Positions 33,437 to 44,070 of a stretch of DNA of 64,000 nucleotides are shown piece by piece. A program made the translations under genes and the position numbers. The stretch's first letter is position 1. Every line of letters begins with the position of its first letter. The notes under the pieces are model-generated. The model was not told where the DNA came from and made no database searches. It worked only from the letters and a program-made list of their open reading frames with translations. The DNA lies in contig FJOG01000027.1 of assembly GCA_900073065.1 (NCBI GenBank), positions 237,148 to 301,147 of the forward strand. Reading direction: 5' to 3'. This stretch comes from Phialocephala subalpina (lineage: Eukaryota > Ascomycota > Leotiomycetes > Helotiales > Mollisiaceae).

Positions 33437-36400
33437 TCACGCCCCATTCCCCTTCACGATTGCTCTCAAAGTCAAAAGCTCTCGTTCAAGCTTGTTGTTA
33501 CGGCCCTTGAATCGAGCCGCCTCCTCATTCGACTCCTTAAGCTTCGTAACAAGTTCCTCTTTATCCTCCTTCCCCTTCCCTCTGATAGCCTTCACGATCT
33601 TGCCTAGCTCAACATTGAATCTGTCGTACAGGAGTTCGTTTTCGGCAGTGCTTTCTCTGTACATCTGGTCCAAGCCTTTGACTTTGAACTCGCTAGCTTG
33701 TAGGCTCTTCTCTAGATCGGCTTTGACGGCATCGTTGCGAGATGTGAGATCCTTGATCACTGCTGGGATGCGAGATTCGAGAGATTTCACTGTGGTTGTG
33801 AGCTTGGTGAGATCAATTGAGCGGACAGTGGATGAAGTGTTGAGCTTCGCCATTTCTTCCCCAATCTTTGAAAGCTCGTTTTGCAGTGACGCCTCAGCTT
33901 CATTGATGGCCTTTGCTTCGTTTTGCAGTCGTTCTCGCAGCTTTTGTGGGCTTTGAAGACGGAGCTTTTGTGGCGAGGAGGGTTTACCTGGGCTTGTGGT
34001 TGGTCGAGAGATGGATGGAGTGCGGCCGCGGAGGGTTGGAATGTTGGATGACATCGACAACGCCTTGGAATGGCCTTTCGGGGTAGTCCAGAGATCCTTG
34101 ATCATCACGACATCAGATTGAATATTGTGAGGACGTTCGGTGAGGTTGCCGACGTTTCTTGAAGTCGAACCATTTACGGAAGTGTTCTCCTTCTGAATGG
34201 GCGAACCGGTTCTGTACATGGCTGACCGAGTTCGATCCATGATGGGTGTTCCGCCAGCGACTGGGATCTTTGTAGGTGATGGTGTCTTCGGTGATGAGTT
34301 CAACTTCAGACCCCTTCGTCCATCAGAGGAAAGTGGCGAATTTGCCAGAGTTGCAGCCGCCATCAAAGTCTTCAAATCTGATAGAGAGCTTCTTCGCTTC
34401 TTCTTCAATGTCTTCGCAGTATCCTTTTGCTCTTCAGGAGGAGGTGAGGCTCCGATTGTACTGAGTCTTGTCGCAGGACCTTGTGAGCTGGAAGGCCGCT
34501 CATCAAACGCACCGAGAACAGTAGGTCTGTCCCGCGAACCAGGTCGTCGCGGCGACCCTTCAATAGATCGTGATCTGTTGATCGATCCTTTCGACAAACT
34601 CGATGGAGTGATCACCTCGCCAGTAGCGACATGACGACTCGTCTTGCTGAGTGTGCGCCACACAGAAGGTCGTTCGGCGTCGCCTTTGCTGTTCTGTCGT
34701 AGTAAAGTGTCCGCGAAGCGCTTTCGGAACGAGGAAGTGTTGGATGCGACAGATCCTGTTGCGGAAGCATTGTTTCGACCACCAGATATTGAACCGAACG
34801 CAGAGTTGTTGCCTGTACCATATCCATGGATAGCACCAGGTCCAATATCATCAAACAATCGTTCTTGGTCTTCGACCATCCGATCGAGCAAGTTAATGTA
34901 CTCATGTGGTTCGCCATCAATTACAAGCAGCTCGGCAAAAGAAGCAGTCAATGCACCACGATCACCATCATTTCCGCAACCTTCGAGTAGATCAGCAAGT
35001 AGCTTGATGATCGCAATGAAAGCTCTTCTGTTCTGGGGTGCCATTTCCGCAAAGACCATCTTGACATATTCGGCAAAGTCATTCGGGTAGAGTCTCAAGG
35101 CTCGATCCTGAAGCTCATTCAAGGTACTTGCGGTCATGACTGGACCCATCTGATCCTTCCACGCCAATCTCAAGTACTTCTCAAATGCCACAAACAGAAT
35201 ATCAACTGTGGCCTCGGATGCTGTACGTTGATCGAACGGATTCTCAATGAACGTGTTGTAGACAGCATTGATCGACAGCTCATCTGCGGTGGCTCTGTTT
35301 CTCAAGACTCTGCCCACGACATTTCCCTTGCGTGCTTGGAGTGCAGCGATGTAGCCTGTGAATGTTTCTTCGAGGCGGACGAGAGGATTCGTAGGTCTTT
35401 CACCAGCTCGTTGACTACCCCTGAGGTCGACATCTTGGATTGAGTGAGTCGATTTGTTGCTGTTGGTCCTCGAGAGTGTTGGTGGCTGCATGGAAGGAGC
35501 ACTGCCCAAGACTGGTGTTCTCGGGTGTTTGGACGTACTTCCGTAACTCGAAGAATGAAGGGAAGTAGTCGAACTATTAAAGCCGCCTGAAAGGAAGCTA
35601 GAAAGCATCTTGACTGGGGATCCTGGCCTAAAGGTCTTTGACTTGTCTCCTTCGCGTAGGATGGGTATTGCTCTCAGAATCCTCGAGTAGAATGTGATGA
35701 AAGAGACGGTCATTGATGGATTGCTCGGATGAAATTGAGAGCGGAGCAAATCATTCACTGTTAAGATCAGTTAAGGATCTCGATCTAAAGAGTTGCACAT
35801 ACCTCGCTTCACAAACGTTGATATGAACAGTTCAATATGAACCTCATCAACAAAGACCCTATCATGGAGTCCATCGGTCTCAAGCTTATACTTGAAGTCT
35901 GCTGCAAGGGTCGCAACGTTACAGACGATATCAATTCCATAATGTCCAACCGGTGCGCCTTTCGTGCCCTTCTGGTGGTCGACCACGATGCGGATAGGTG
36001 CTGGTTCCTTTCGACCCTTGACCAAGGTATCGAGCCCCTCCTCAAAGACAGAAGTATGAAGACTGATCTCGGCAGCAGGTAATCTGATAGACCGCAGATA
36101 CCACTTATCAGTCTCTCGTTCTGACTCGGGGAATCTGCCTTCGACTCTGGCCTTGGTGACTTCCTCGGTGAATTTCAGTGCCTTGGCTTCGTACGCTCCT
36201 TGTAAGCCGAAGCAACGCACTGTCGCCGCTGAAAGGGTGCTGTTTCGGCCACTTCCAGCGTCTTTCATCTCGTGGAGTGAGGCTAGGGAGACGACATGGC
36301 CATCATCAGACATAGTGAAGCGCGTATCTCCGAGCGGGTGCCAACCTGTGAAGACAAGTTCAAATACCTTCTTCTGTCCTCCAGCATTAGCTTGGATTGA

Positions 36401-38068
36401 AGCCATCATGCTTTGCGCCGAAGGCTTGTCAACCTCTGCCATAAGTCCTCGTGCTGAAATAGTGCAGTCTCTGGACTTTCGGAGGATGATGACACAGTCT
36501 GCAAAAAGCAAGAACATTCCTTCTCTTGCTATTCCTGGTGGTGGAGGGCAGTGGTACGGGGCTGGAAGCTCAACAAACTCTGCTGCAGTGATCAAGCGAC
36601 CTTGTGGTTTGAGGGCTGTTGGCCAATTGTCGACCAAGTTTCGTAGTCGGTGAACAACTTGCTCCTTGTCGGTGACGGGTGGATCAAGAGAGCAGATTTC
36701 GGTGATGATGTCTCGAGCCTTGAGCATTGGCTGGAGAGCTGGGTGCAGCACAGGAAGGAAGTTGACGATGTTGTCAATGAAGAGACTGTATCTCGGCAAT
36801 CTCTGGACCGGTTCGATTACGGCTGAACGAAGTCGTTGCTCGCCTGTTTGCTGTACTCGTTGTGAAAAGCTAGATTGCTGCTTCACGAAGAGAGTTATGA
36901 TTTGGGGAAACTCTTGGCTTGCGCGCATATATTCTTGGTAGCACTCAGAGAATTGAGGGAACCATTCAAGGAGGACTCTCGAGAAAGTAAGTGCTCCGGT
37001 AGGATCCTTAAGTCTTCCCGTACCATATCTTGACCCTGTCGAACTGGCAACGGAGGCTTCGAGATCGAGCATGGCATCCTCCTCGGTCTCGTCCATGACT
37101 TTTTTGATCTCGGCAAGGAAAGCGGAGTTCACTGCCAGGATTCTATCTAAAGACTTTGGGAATAGCTTTGTCAAGTCATCAGGGGATGGACTGAAACTTC
37201 CAAAAGCTCGACTCTTTGCCTTCTGGCGGAAATCATCGGCGATATGGTTGACCAATTCATGCATCTTCATGACATATCGTTCTTCGGTATCCACAAATTC
37301 ACTCATCTCTCGACGCAGCGACATCTTCTGTTCCTTGAGGAATGATCTCGACCGATTAAGAGAGTTGGCCTTGGAGGGAGCTCGTCGAAGCTTCGAAGTT
37401 GGGAGGAATGCTACCTCGCCGAATAATTTGACCAGGGGGGCATATTCGCCATACTGCTTGAGTGTAGGGTCCAGGAGTGCTTCCTCATCCTCATCCATAT
37501 TCTCATCGGGGTCCAGCTCTTGGAATGGTGCAATGGAACCTGGTGGTAAAACCAAGTCCACATCGACATGATTGATGCTCTGGGGTCGCAAAGCTGCTTC
37601 AATATCCTGCACTACTTCCGCGATATTCTCCACCCGAACCATGGACGCCGCCAAATCCGCCGCATGTTGTTCGCAAAAGAGTGTGGGAGCTGATCCAGGT
37701 CTCTTGCCCTTTGAGCTTGCAGCTTGGACAATCAAGCCAGCCTTCACAACCTCTGGCAATTCCTTGAAGTATTTCAACAATCCAAACGCGAGTCCACGAC
37801 ATACTTCTTCTCCTTGCCTGTCGCGTGGCAGATGATTGACCGACTGATAAAAGGGGGAGTTCGGAGAGATGGTGATGCGCGGGTAGCTTTGGAAGCCGGC
37901 TGCGGTGAAGACGTGGACTTGAATTCGAGAGCTGTTGAGGGTAGAATTGGTCGTCGTGGAGGCGCCATGGAAGACGAGAACTGGCAGATGTCCCAGGCAA
38001 GGGTCTGTGGTGTAATAGAGGTTGACTTCGTCTTGCGACAAAGCCAACTCTTCTGTGACTCGAACCAT
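33437..38068 (-). CDS. Bud3-like Rho guanine nucleotide exchange factor
   Basis: Two exons (38068-35803 and 35757-33437) join across a 45-bp GTATGT...AACAG intron within VKR|VNDLL and give 1528 residues. A conserved N-terminal domain (YYTTDPCLGHLPVLVFHG) precedes the DH/RhoGEF domain at about 250-480: MSEFVDTEERYVMKMHELVN, then RLRSAVIEPVQRLPRYSLFI, the signature helix. A PH-like region follows (REGMFLLFADCVIILRKS). The second exon has a helical region resembling a Rho-regulatory fold (LVRLEETFTGYIAALQARKG) and a Ser/Pro-rich stretch with many Arg-Ser pairs. It ends in a coiled coil (about 1330-1528). It should activate Cdc42/Rho4-type GTPases at septation and polarity sites with septins. The RhoGEF call is firm; Bud3 orthology rests on length and domain order. 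Confidence 0.8.
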
Positions 38069-38640
38069 TGTATATTGTCGAGGTCGCTGGTGGTTAGTCC
38101 GGGTCGTTCAATTGGCCTCGTCAGGCATAACGAAGGATCCTCGATGATAGCGGATCAATTGACGAGAAGGTCGTGGTTTTAGAAAGTGGTGGGCGTCGTG
38201 TAGTTTTGAAAGTTGGTCATCTGGTTGGTTGGGAAGGGTTCACAAGCAAAAATCGCGTCGGAGTATCGCGTCTTTGTTGTTTTGCTGTGCGTTGATGCAG
38301 GTACAAAATGTTGGGCGAACAAGAGCTCGACTCCTCTTCGTTCTCGATGCAGCTTCAGGGATCACCGTGCAGTAGTAAAATTTTAGAGACTTTTCCCCGG
38401 CGTCATTCCTTGGATGTATTTTTGGAGCTGCAAGTCGGAGGATTTTTTGAGGATCCATAGACCGTGCTCGGACGCGTTGATTGGCTGGAAGCGAGTGATA
38501 TCAACGCGCTCTGCTTTCTTCTCAACCCAGACAAACTTTTACTTGAAACAACCGTCGGGATATCTTGTACAACTCAGCAGCTCAAGAGAACCCGCAGATT
38601 CATTGAAGATTCTCCAGCAGCACTGACTGTAAGAGTTAAG
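38069..38640. promoter_or_regulatory. divergent promoter region RhoGEF / Dcc1 remnant
   Basis: 0.57 kb between two divergent start codons. Sequence just left of 38641 has a CA-rich leader. No separate gene seen. Confidence 0.4.
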
Positions 38641-39120
38641 ATGGCTACACAATATGCCAACGATATTCCCTTCTCGGCGAGCCACGACCAAGAATCCTTT
38701 AAGCTGCTCGAGCTCCCTCCCGAGCTTCTGGCTCTTCTCGAATCGCAGAACCCACCAACGCATGTTACATCTTCTCCTCCAAAATCGACAATTAGCTGAC
38801 CATCCTGAAGACTGACCATTACATCCTCCAAAGCGACTGCGACCACCCCAGGCTACGCTCTGCTCTGCCACGAAGACAAGAAATACCAGATGCGACAAAA
38901 GAACACGTCCAATCCCATCATGATACTCCGGCCCTCCCGAACTTTTCCTACAAAATCTGATGATGCAGACACTTTCATCCCTGCTCCATCAGTCACGACA
39001 ATTTCGAAGATTGAGGATACGATAGAGTTGATTCTGCAGGAGGCAGAGGCGAAGGCGTTACCTAAGATCAATAAGTGGCACGAAAAGTTTGCGAAGAGTA
39101 GGGCAGAAAAGAAGAAATGA
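38641..39120 (+). pseudogene. DCC1: truncated Dcc1-like cohesion protein
   Basis: The ATG at 38641 opens a clear Dcc1 N-terminus: ANDIPFSASHDQESFKLLEL followed by PPELLALLESQNPPT. The frame then meets TGA at 38797-38799 and again 9 bases further. In the same frame it resumes with GYALLCHEDKKYQMRQKNTS, NPIMILRPS and FIPAPSVTTISKIEDTIELI, which are also Dcc1 segments (the Ctf18-RFC-associated alternative clamp-loader subunit). It ends in KWHEKFAKSRAEKKK at 39120. A full Dcc1 has roughly 350-400 residues; the winged-helix part is absent. No in-frame intron removing the stops was found: a GTTACA...GAAG candidate is 47 bp and shifts the frame. A partial duplicate or a decayed gene is most likely. 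A short real gene with an odd intron is the alternative. Confidence 0.6.
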
Positions 39121-39241
39121 TTTGCGGCAGATTGGATGGTATACGTTGGATTGTCAGACATTACATTACGGTCGAAAGTTCCAAGTCGGCTGGAGCAATG
39201 AAGGAATGCTCAAAGACCCTCATCAACCTGGACTCCCCTCT

Positions 39242-40378
39242 CTATATCCCCAACTTCAACAACGCCCTCGCATTCTGGAACCCAAATTTCTCCTTCGTCC
39301 TCCGGCTCAACTCCAACCGATCAAACCACCCTCCAATTTCAACCATATCTTCAAATGGATAATCCACTGAAAACATCACCCTATCCTCCCCCAAACTCCT
39401 CCACGTATCCACCAACGTCCCGGAATCCTGCACACCACTAGTCGTCACCCAAAAATTCTTCTCCCAATACTCTGCAAGCGGTTTCTTCGCAGGCCAATAT
39501 GGAGTAAAATGGCGCATCCTCTGCTCGATTCTCGGAAGAAAGAAGGGAAGGCCCTCGCCACAATGTCCTAGAATGATTTGCAGGGTTGGATATGTATCGA
39601 ATATGCCAGATACCATAAGTCTCAGTACATGTGCACTTGTCTCGGAACTGAACCCCCAGGGCGATCCCGCGAGGAAGTTGTAATCTTCATACGCCCTCTG
39701 CTGGCCTGGTGGAGGGGATCTGGGGTGCAAATAAATTGGGACATCCAGCTCAACAACCTTCTCCAAGAACGGCGCCATTGATGGATCATCGAGATACACA
39801 ACATTGTCCGCAGACCCATTATTCGTATACCCTCCCACGAACGACCCTACCCCGCCAAGAGCTGTGACACACCTCTCCAGTTCCGCAGCCGCAGAAACGG
39901 GTTCTTGAAGAGCATTACTACACCAGAACTCGAATCTCCCAGAATAATTCCCATTCTTATAAACCCTCGCAACCTCGTCATTCACATAAGCCGCCGCTAT
40001 CGTCGCAAACGTCTTATTAAACACTCCTTGTATCCCCGGCGCTCCAAACATCAATACCGAAATCGAGACGTTCGCCGAATCCATGGCAGCAATGCGGGAA
40101 TCGATGTTGTTGAGACGAGGAACGACATCTCCTTGGTAGATAGGAAGATCGAAATTAACTTCGTTGGTGAAGTTTACGAAGGGGGTTGTGTAGACGCCAG
40201 AGAAGAGAGTATTGCCAACGTGTTCTTCGAGGGCGATTTTTCCGGGGATGGAGGTTGAGGGGTCGTAGAAGGTGGGACGGCCGGAGTTGAGGGGGATTTC
40301 TTGGGGGGTGTAGTTTGCGACTTGGGCGAGTGATTGGTACCCGAAGAGAAGGACGAGAAGGAGAGGAATCACAACCAT
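39242..40378 (-). CDS. secreted amidohydrolase-2 family decarboxylase-like protein
   Basis: A single-exon gene for 378 residues, same superfamily as the protein at 15360-16334 but with an N-terminal signal peptide or anchor (MVVIPLLLVLLFGYQSLAQV). Metal-site motifs: KIALEEHVG, VPIYLHPRSPPPGQQ, IILGHCGEGLPFFLPRIEQR and VDYPFEDM. Several N-x-S/T sites (NFTNEV, NVSIS, NKTF, NYSG, NGSA) fit an extracellular glycoprotein. I chose the ATG at 40378; the frame continues to 40405 but begins there with TTG, and the chosen start gives a clean signal peptide. Substrate unknown; small aromatic or lactone compounds are usual for the family. Confidence 0.8.
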   Translation of the reverse strand: MVVIPLLLVLLFGYQSLAQVANYTPQEIPLNSGRPTFYDPSTSIPGKIALEEHVGNTLFSGVYTTPFVNFTNEVNFDLPIYQGDVVPRLNNIDSRIAAMDSANVSISVLMFGAPGIQGVFNKTFATIAAAYVNDEVARVYKNGNYSGRFEFWCSNALQEPVSAAAELERCVTALGGVGSFVGGYTNNGSADNVVYLDDPSMAPFLEKVVELDVPIYLHPRSPPPGQQRAYEDYNFLAGSPWGFSSETSAHVLRLMVSGIFDTYPTLQIILGHCGEGLPFFLPRIEQRMRHFTPYWPAKKPLAEYWEKNFWVTTSGVQDSGTLVDTWRSLGEDRVMFSVDYPFEDMVEIGGWFDRLELSRRTKEKFGFQNARALLKLGI

Positions 40379-41605
40379 CTTGACTGCCAGAAATGTCCGT
40401 CGCAAGAGAGGAGCATCGCCAAAGGGGGCGGGAGAGCTTTATCACGTCCAAAAGCTTCCCCTCACAAGGATCGATATGAAAGCTTCCATATCGAGGAAGG
40501 AGCCGGGCTCGAGATTGCGACTGCCGGGATGTCATGCAGGAACCTGCATCGTCAATACGACTCTGTCAATCTGATGGGTGGCAATCGCCCCTTCATGTTG
40601 AGATTGTGGTACTAACTTTTTTGGGTCGGTGATATCTTGTTCCTGACCAATGGAGGAGAGGCTCGATGGAGGGGGAGCATGCGGAACGGCGTGGACCCTG
40701 GTATGGCGGTAATTGTTCCGGTTAAAGGATAGATCTAGAAGTAGAGTAGAATCATTAGTCAAGATGGTCGCTGTGAGTAGCGAGGAATAGAGTTTTCGAA
40801 TCACGGAATCAAATTGAGCACCTCCGCGTCCCAAACGTTGTGAGGAAACTTAATTGATGATGTTTGTCGAAGTTGTCTGTCAAATTACCCCGCTGTCAAC
40901 CCCGCCAGGATCTTGGAGCTGATCTCCTAGCTTTAATCTTCCAAAATATCCTTTACCCAGGTGCTGAAAATTGCGCGCAACAAAAGACCCAGAAGCATAG
41001 CATGCATCTCTCACAATTTCAGATATAAATTCAACTCCAATTCCTGACCCCGCACTCCATTATTCGTTCCACACTAGAACATTCCCCTTGCCTGTTCTCC
41101 GCCCCGCTCCGCCGTATCTTCCATTCCTCATCGATATTTGTTTAGAATACTAAATCTGGCGGCAGAGATTCTTCCCTTGTTCGAATTATTTCTATATCGA
41201 TGAAATGCAGAGACAGTTCCTCCGCTGGCTCCGCTCTTGGTCGATTCTCTGCCCTGCCTTGCTTGCAGCGACGGTAAGGGGAGAGGTTGGGTGAAGTCCG
41301 AGGATAGATTTTAAACTTTTTATTGTTTTGAATGATGGTAAAAAAAGAGGAAGCAAGGTGAAATTGCTTATGAAAATCTGGGTTTGACACAAACGAACAT
41401 TTATCTTTGTTTGGAACAGTTCAACGGAGAAAAGAGGTTGGTAGTTGCCTTGTGAATGTTTGGCATGAGACCCAAACAAACAAGGGATTTGAAGTTTGGT
41501 ACCAAATTCAAAATCCAGTATTCTGTATGCATTTGTTCAAAAATCACATGTATCAGCATCGCTGCTTTGCTCATTCTACTTGATGAGTCCCCAAATTTTA
41601 CTTCT
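40379..41605. other. intergenic, no gene seen
   Basis: 1.2 kb. The left end is the promoter of the secreted amidohydrolase and the right end the 3' flank of the Lyc1-like gene. Frames at 41142-41479 on the minus strand lack motifs. Nothing else stands out. Confidence 0.4.
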
Positions 41606-42781
41606 TCAGCACCAACCATACTTCTCATTAGCCACCCACCAAATATCTCCCGCCTTCGTCTCTTCATCGCCATACCACATCAAACTCGGAATACTCTCCT
41701 CCTCTCTGTGTTCTACTTTATGCTCCAGTTCAGTCCTCCTGACAAGACTTCTGACGACCTCGCTAGGATTCCACATTTCCACTTCGTTTAGTTGCCATTC
41801 CTTGGCTTCTTCTTGTGCAATGTCCAGGATGGATTTCAGACTCTCCGCGTTCTGCTCGTTATCTGTTTCGTCTTCGAGAACGAGGCGGAGGATATGAAAT
41901 GTATTTCCCGATTCCGGTTTAAGAGGACCATAAAAAGCCCGAGTCCAAATAGCCCATACCCTCTTCCCTTCCGGACCTGCAATTGCTCCCTTAATTGTTG
42001 GTGATTTGCCAAAGATCTTCTTGGTCACAAAGTCCTCTCGCATGTGATGCCATTGCATTTGATCATTGGTGGGCAGAATTGCAACGTGGGTCTTTCCGTC
42101 TTTGGTTTCTGCCAGTCGTTTGCGGAGGAGATGTTCGTCGAGTTTGCAGAGAGAGGGAATGTCGGCGTATGTGAGGGGTGTTCCTGAATTCGAAGAGGAA
42201 GAGGAAGAGGAGGATTTGCTGGAGATTGGTGGTAAAGCGATGTGTGAGGAAGGATGAACCTCCCACCCAAATTTTGCGTAGTATTTCGGTCCAATATCTG
42301 AGTATAAAATACTGAATGGCACCGCCTCTCGCCCTGATACGCTAGAATCGATTTGCCAGCTCTTCAAGATACGACCCAGCTCTCTCAACATCCTCGCCGC
42401 ATATCCTTTCCCTCTGTATTTCGGCTGACTGAAAACAGATCCAATTCCATGTGTGATGCCTTCTGTTATGATCCCATTCCTAGAAACAAGGACGGGCTTG
42501 CAGAGCGATTCGCACGAGGCGAGGATGGGTCGTTCATTGTGAGGGAGGTCTTTGGAGACGAGTATCCAGTGGGTTACTCCGTTATCTTTTGCCAAAGGGA
42601 CGGTCGTGAGATAGGATTCGCGCTCGAGGTAGTCTGATAGAGACAAGGCGGTACCCCAATTGACACTGTTGAGGTTCCAGGTTGCGACCTTCTCTTCTTC
42701 GGTTGCGGTTGTGAGGTGGAGGGAGGGGGATTTGGAGTCGGGATAGTCGGTTGGGACTTCTTCTGGGGCGTTTTCTCCCAT
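41606..42781 (-). CDS. LYC1: Lyc1-like N-acetyltransferase
   Basis: A single-exon gene for 391 residues starting at the ATG at 42781. The N-terminal GNAT domain contains THWILVSKDLP, GITHGIGSVFSQPKYRGKGY followed by AARMLRELG, which is the acetyl-CoA-binding motif A (R-G-K-G-Y-A-A), and ILYSDIGPKYYAKFGWEVHP as motif B. The C-terminal half (from VTKKIFGKSPTIKGAIAGPE through WAIWTRAF to the end) matches the extension of the yeast Lyc1 family, linked to lysine N6-acetylation in lysine catabolism in Yarrowia. A Ser run (about nine) lies between the parts. Intact, cytosolic. Function by family only. Confidence 0.7.
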   Translation of the reverse strand: MGENAPEEVPTDYPDSKSPSLHLTTATEEEKVATWNLNSVNWGTALSLSDYLERESYLTTVPLAKDNGVTHWILVSKDLPHNERPILASCESLCKPVLVSRNGIITEGITHGIGSVFSQPKYRGKGYAARMLRELGRILKSWQIDSSVSGREAVPFSILYSDIGPKYYAKFGWEVHPSSHIALPPISSKSSSSSSSSNSGTPLTYADIPSLCKLDEHLLRKRLAETKDGKTHVAILPTNDQMQWHHMREDFVTKKIFGKSPTIKGAIAGPEGKRVWAIWTRAFYGPLKPESGNTFHILRLVLEDETDNEQNAESLKSILDIAQEEAKEWQLNEVEMWNPSEVVRSLVRRTELEHKVEHREEESIPSLMWYGDEETKAGDIWWVANEKYGWC

Positions 42782-44070
42782 TGCGTCTGGTCGGTTCGAA
42801 GTCTAGATTTTTGGTTTCTTGGATTTTCGGTATAGATTCCTCTGCGAGAGTATTTTGAAGTCTTGAAGTCGTGAATCGAACGGCGTGTCAAGGATAGGGC
42901 GCAATGGATGGTCCGGATCTGGAAGTTTTCGAACAATTCAGATGAAATTCGAGGTCTCCTTCCTATTCTGTCGTTGCTGACCGCTCTTTCTAGTCCGTAT
43001 CTGATCTCGAATCTATTCTTTGAAAGAAGTGCAGTAAGCTTTATCTGACGATAGAAATCTAAACCTGAAATCTAGTCCCAATGACGGAATAAAGGAATGA
43101 TACCGCAAACGGTCGTCTGACCCAAGGAGATATATACTTCCTAGTCGATGAATCGTGTGATTACCAGGTTCTGGAGCACAGAGTTTTGATTGTGTAAAGG
43201 CTTGCCCTAGAAAAAGAGTGCCTGCCGTTAAAGGTATTCAGAACCGAGTGTTGGGAAGAACGCGGAATAGATTTTGGTGATGCAGGTAAGAAATGTCCTT
43301 CAGCCGTCGAGAGCCGATTTTGGGTCATGGCTGCAGACTGGCCGGGGTTGGTGCATTGAGGGGTGACAGAGCCAGACAGAGACAGAGACTTGCGAGGATC
43401 TGCTCGCATGAAAAAGGGGAGACGAAGCTTAAACTTAAACGTAAGCTAGTCGAAGAATTTTCATATTCTTCAACAAACGAAATCTTTCCTCGTCTTTCAA
43501 ACACAACAACTTCAAGTGAAGTTGCAGAAGTTGTGCATCCTGTCTTCAAGTCGGAGGATCAAGTTGGTTCGCCGACCTTATTCTTATCGTATCGTATCGT
43601 ATGTCTCACTCTCTTATCGCACCCCGCTACGAAGCGAGGCGGCCGCACCGCCCATGCATCATTCTATTCTGGGGAAGGAGCTCTCGATCTCCTACTTCAA
43701 TCTTTGGGACCCAAGCCTTGTTCTCTTTTCCACATACAGTTGAACCACGATGCTGGTGACATCGACGCGTCGTTGATCGTGTTTCTTTCTCTCCTCCATC
43801 AACTCACACAGCCTCCATCAACTCACACAGCCTCCATCAACTCACACAGCCTCCATCAACTCACACAGATTTGTCTTTCTCTCGACTTTGCAGAATACTG
43901 CAAGGGTCAGACGACTGAACTGCTGTCTGTTGCGGTTGCGCTCACTTCCAACCCACTCAACCAAACCATACTCACACTCTTTCCTTTCCCTTCACACCTA
44001 CACCTGTCCTTTCCCAATCCCCATTACTGTAAACATCTCACTCATGTATCAAAATCATAGACACTGAAAC
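42782..44070. other. intergenic and long leader of the RBR gene
   Basis: 1.29 kb between divergent starts. The right part (about 43590-44070) is C/T-rich and holds the 4x19-bp repeat, consistent with a long leader. A 255-codon open frame at 43293-44060 crosses it but has no motif and includes the repeat, so I do not call it. Confidence 0.45.
43793..43868 (+). repeat. four perfect 19-bp tandem repeats
   Basis: The unit CCTCCATCAACTCACACAG occurs four times in a row without change, about 200 bases before the RBR ligase ATG. Perfect identity points to recent expansion. It lies in the presumed leader or promoter. Confidence 0.95.

Noticed and set aside
33312..33956. 214-codon plus-strand open frame
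   Set aside because: Mostly antisense to the coiled-coil end of the RhoGEF gene; low-complexity Ser/Phe composition is a mirror of Glu/Lys codons.
43293..44060. 255-codon open frame before the RBR gene
   Set aside because: It crosses the 19-bp tandem repeat and has no conserved motif or convincing start; more likely leader sequence.
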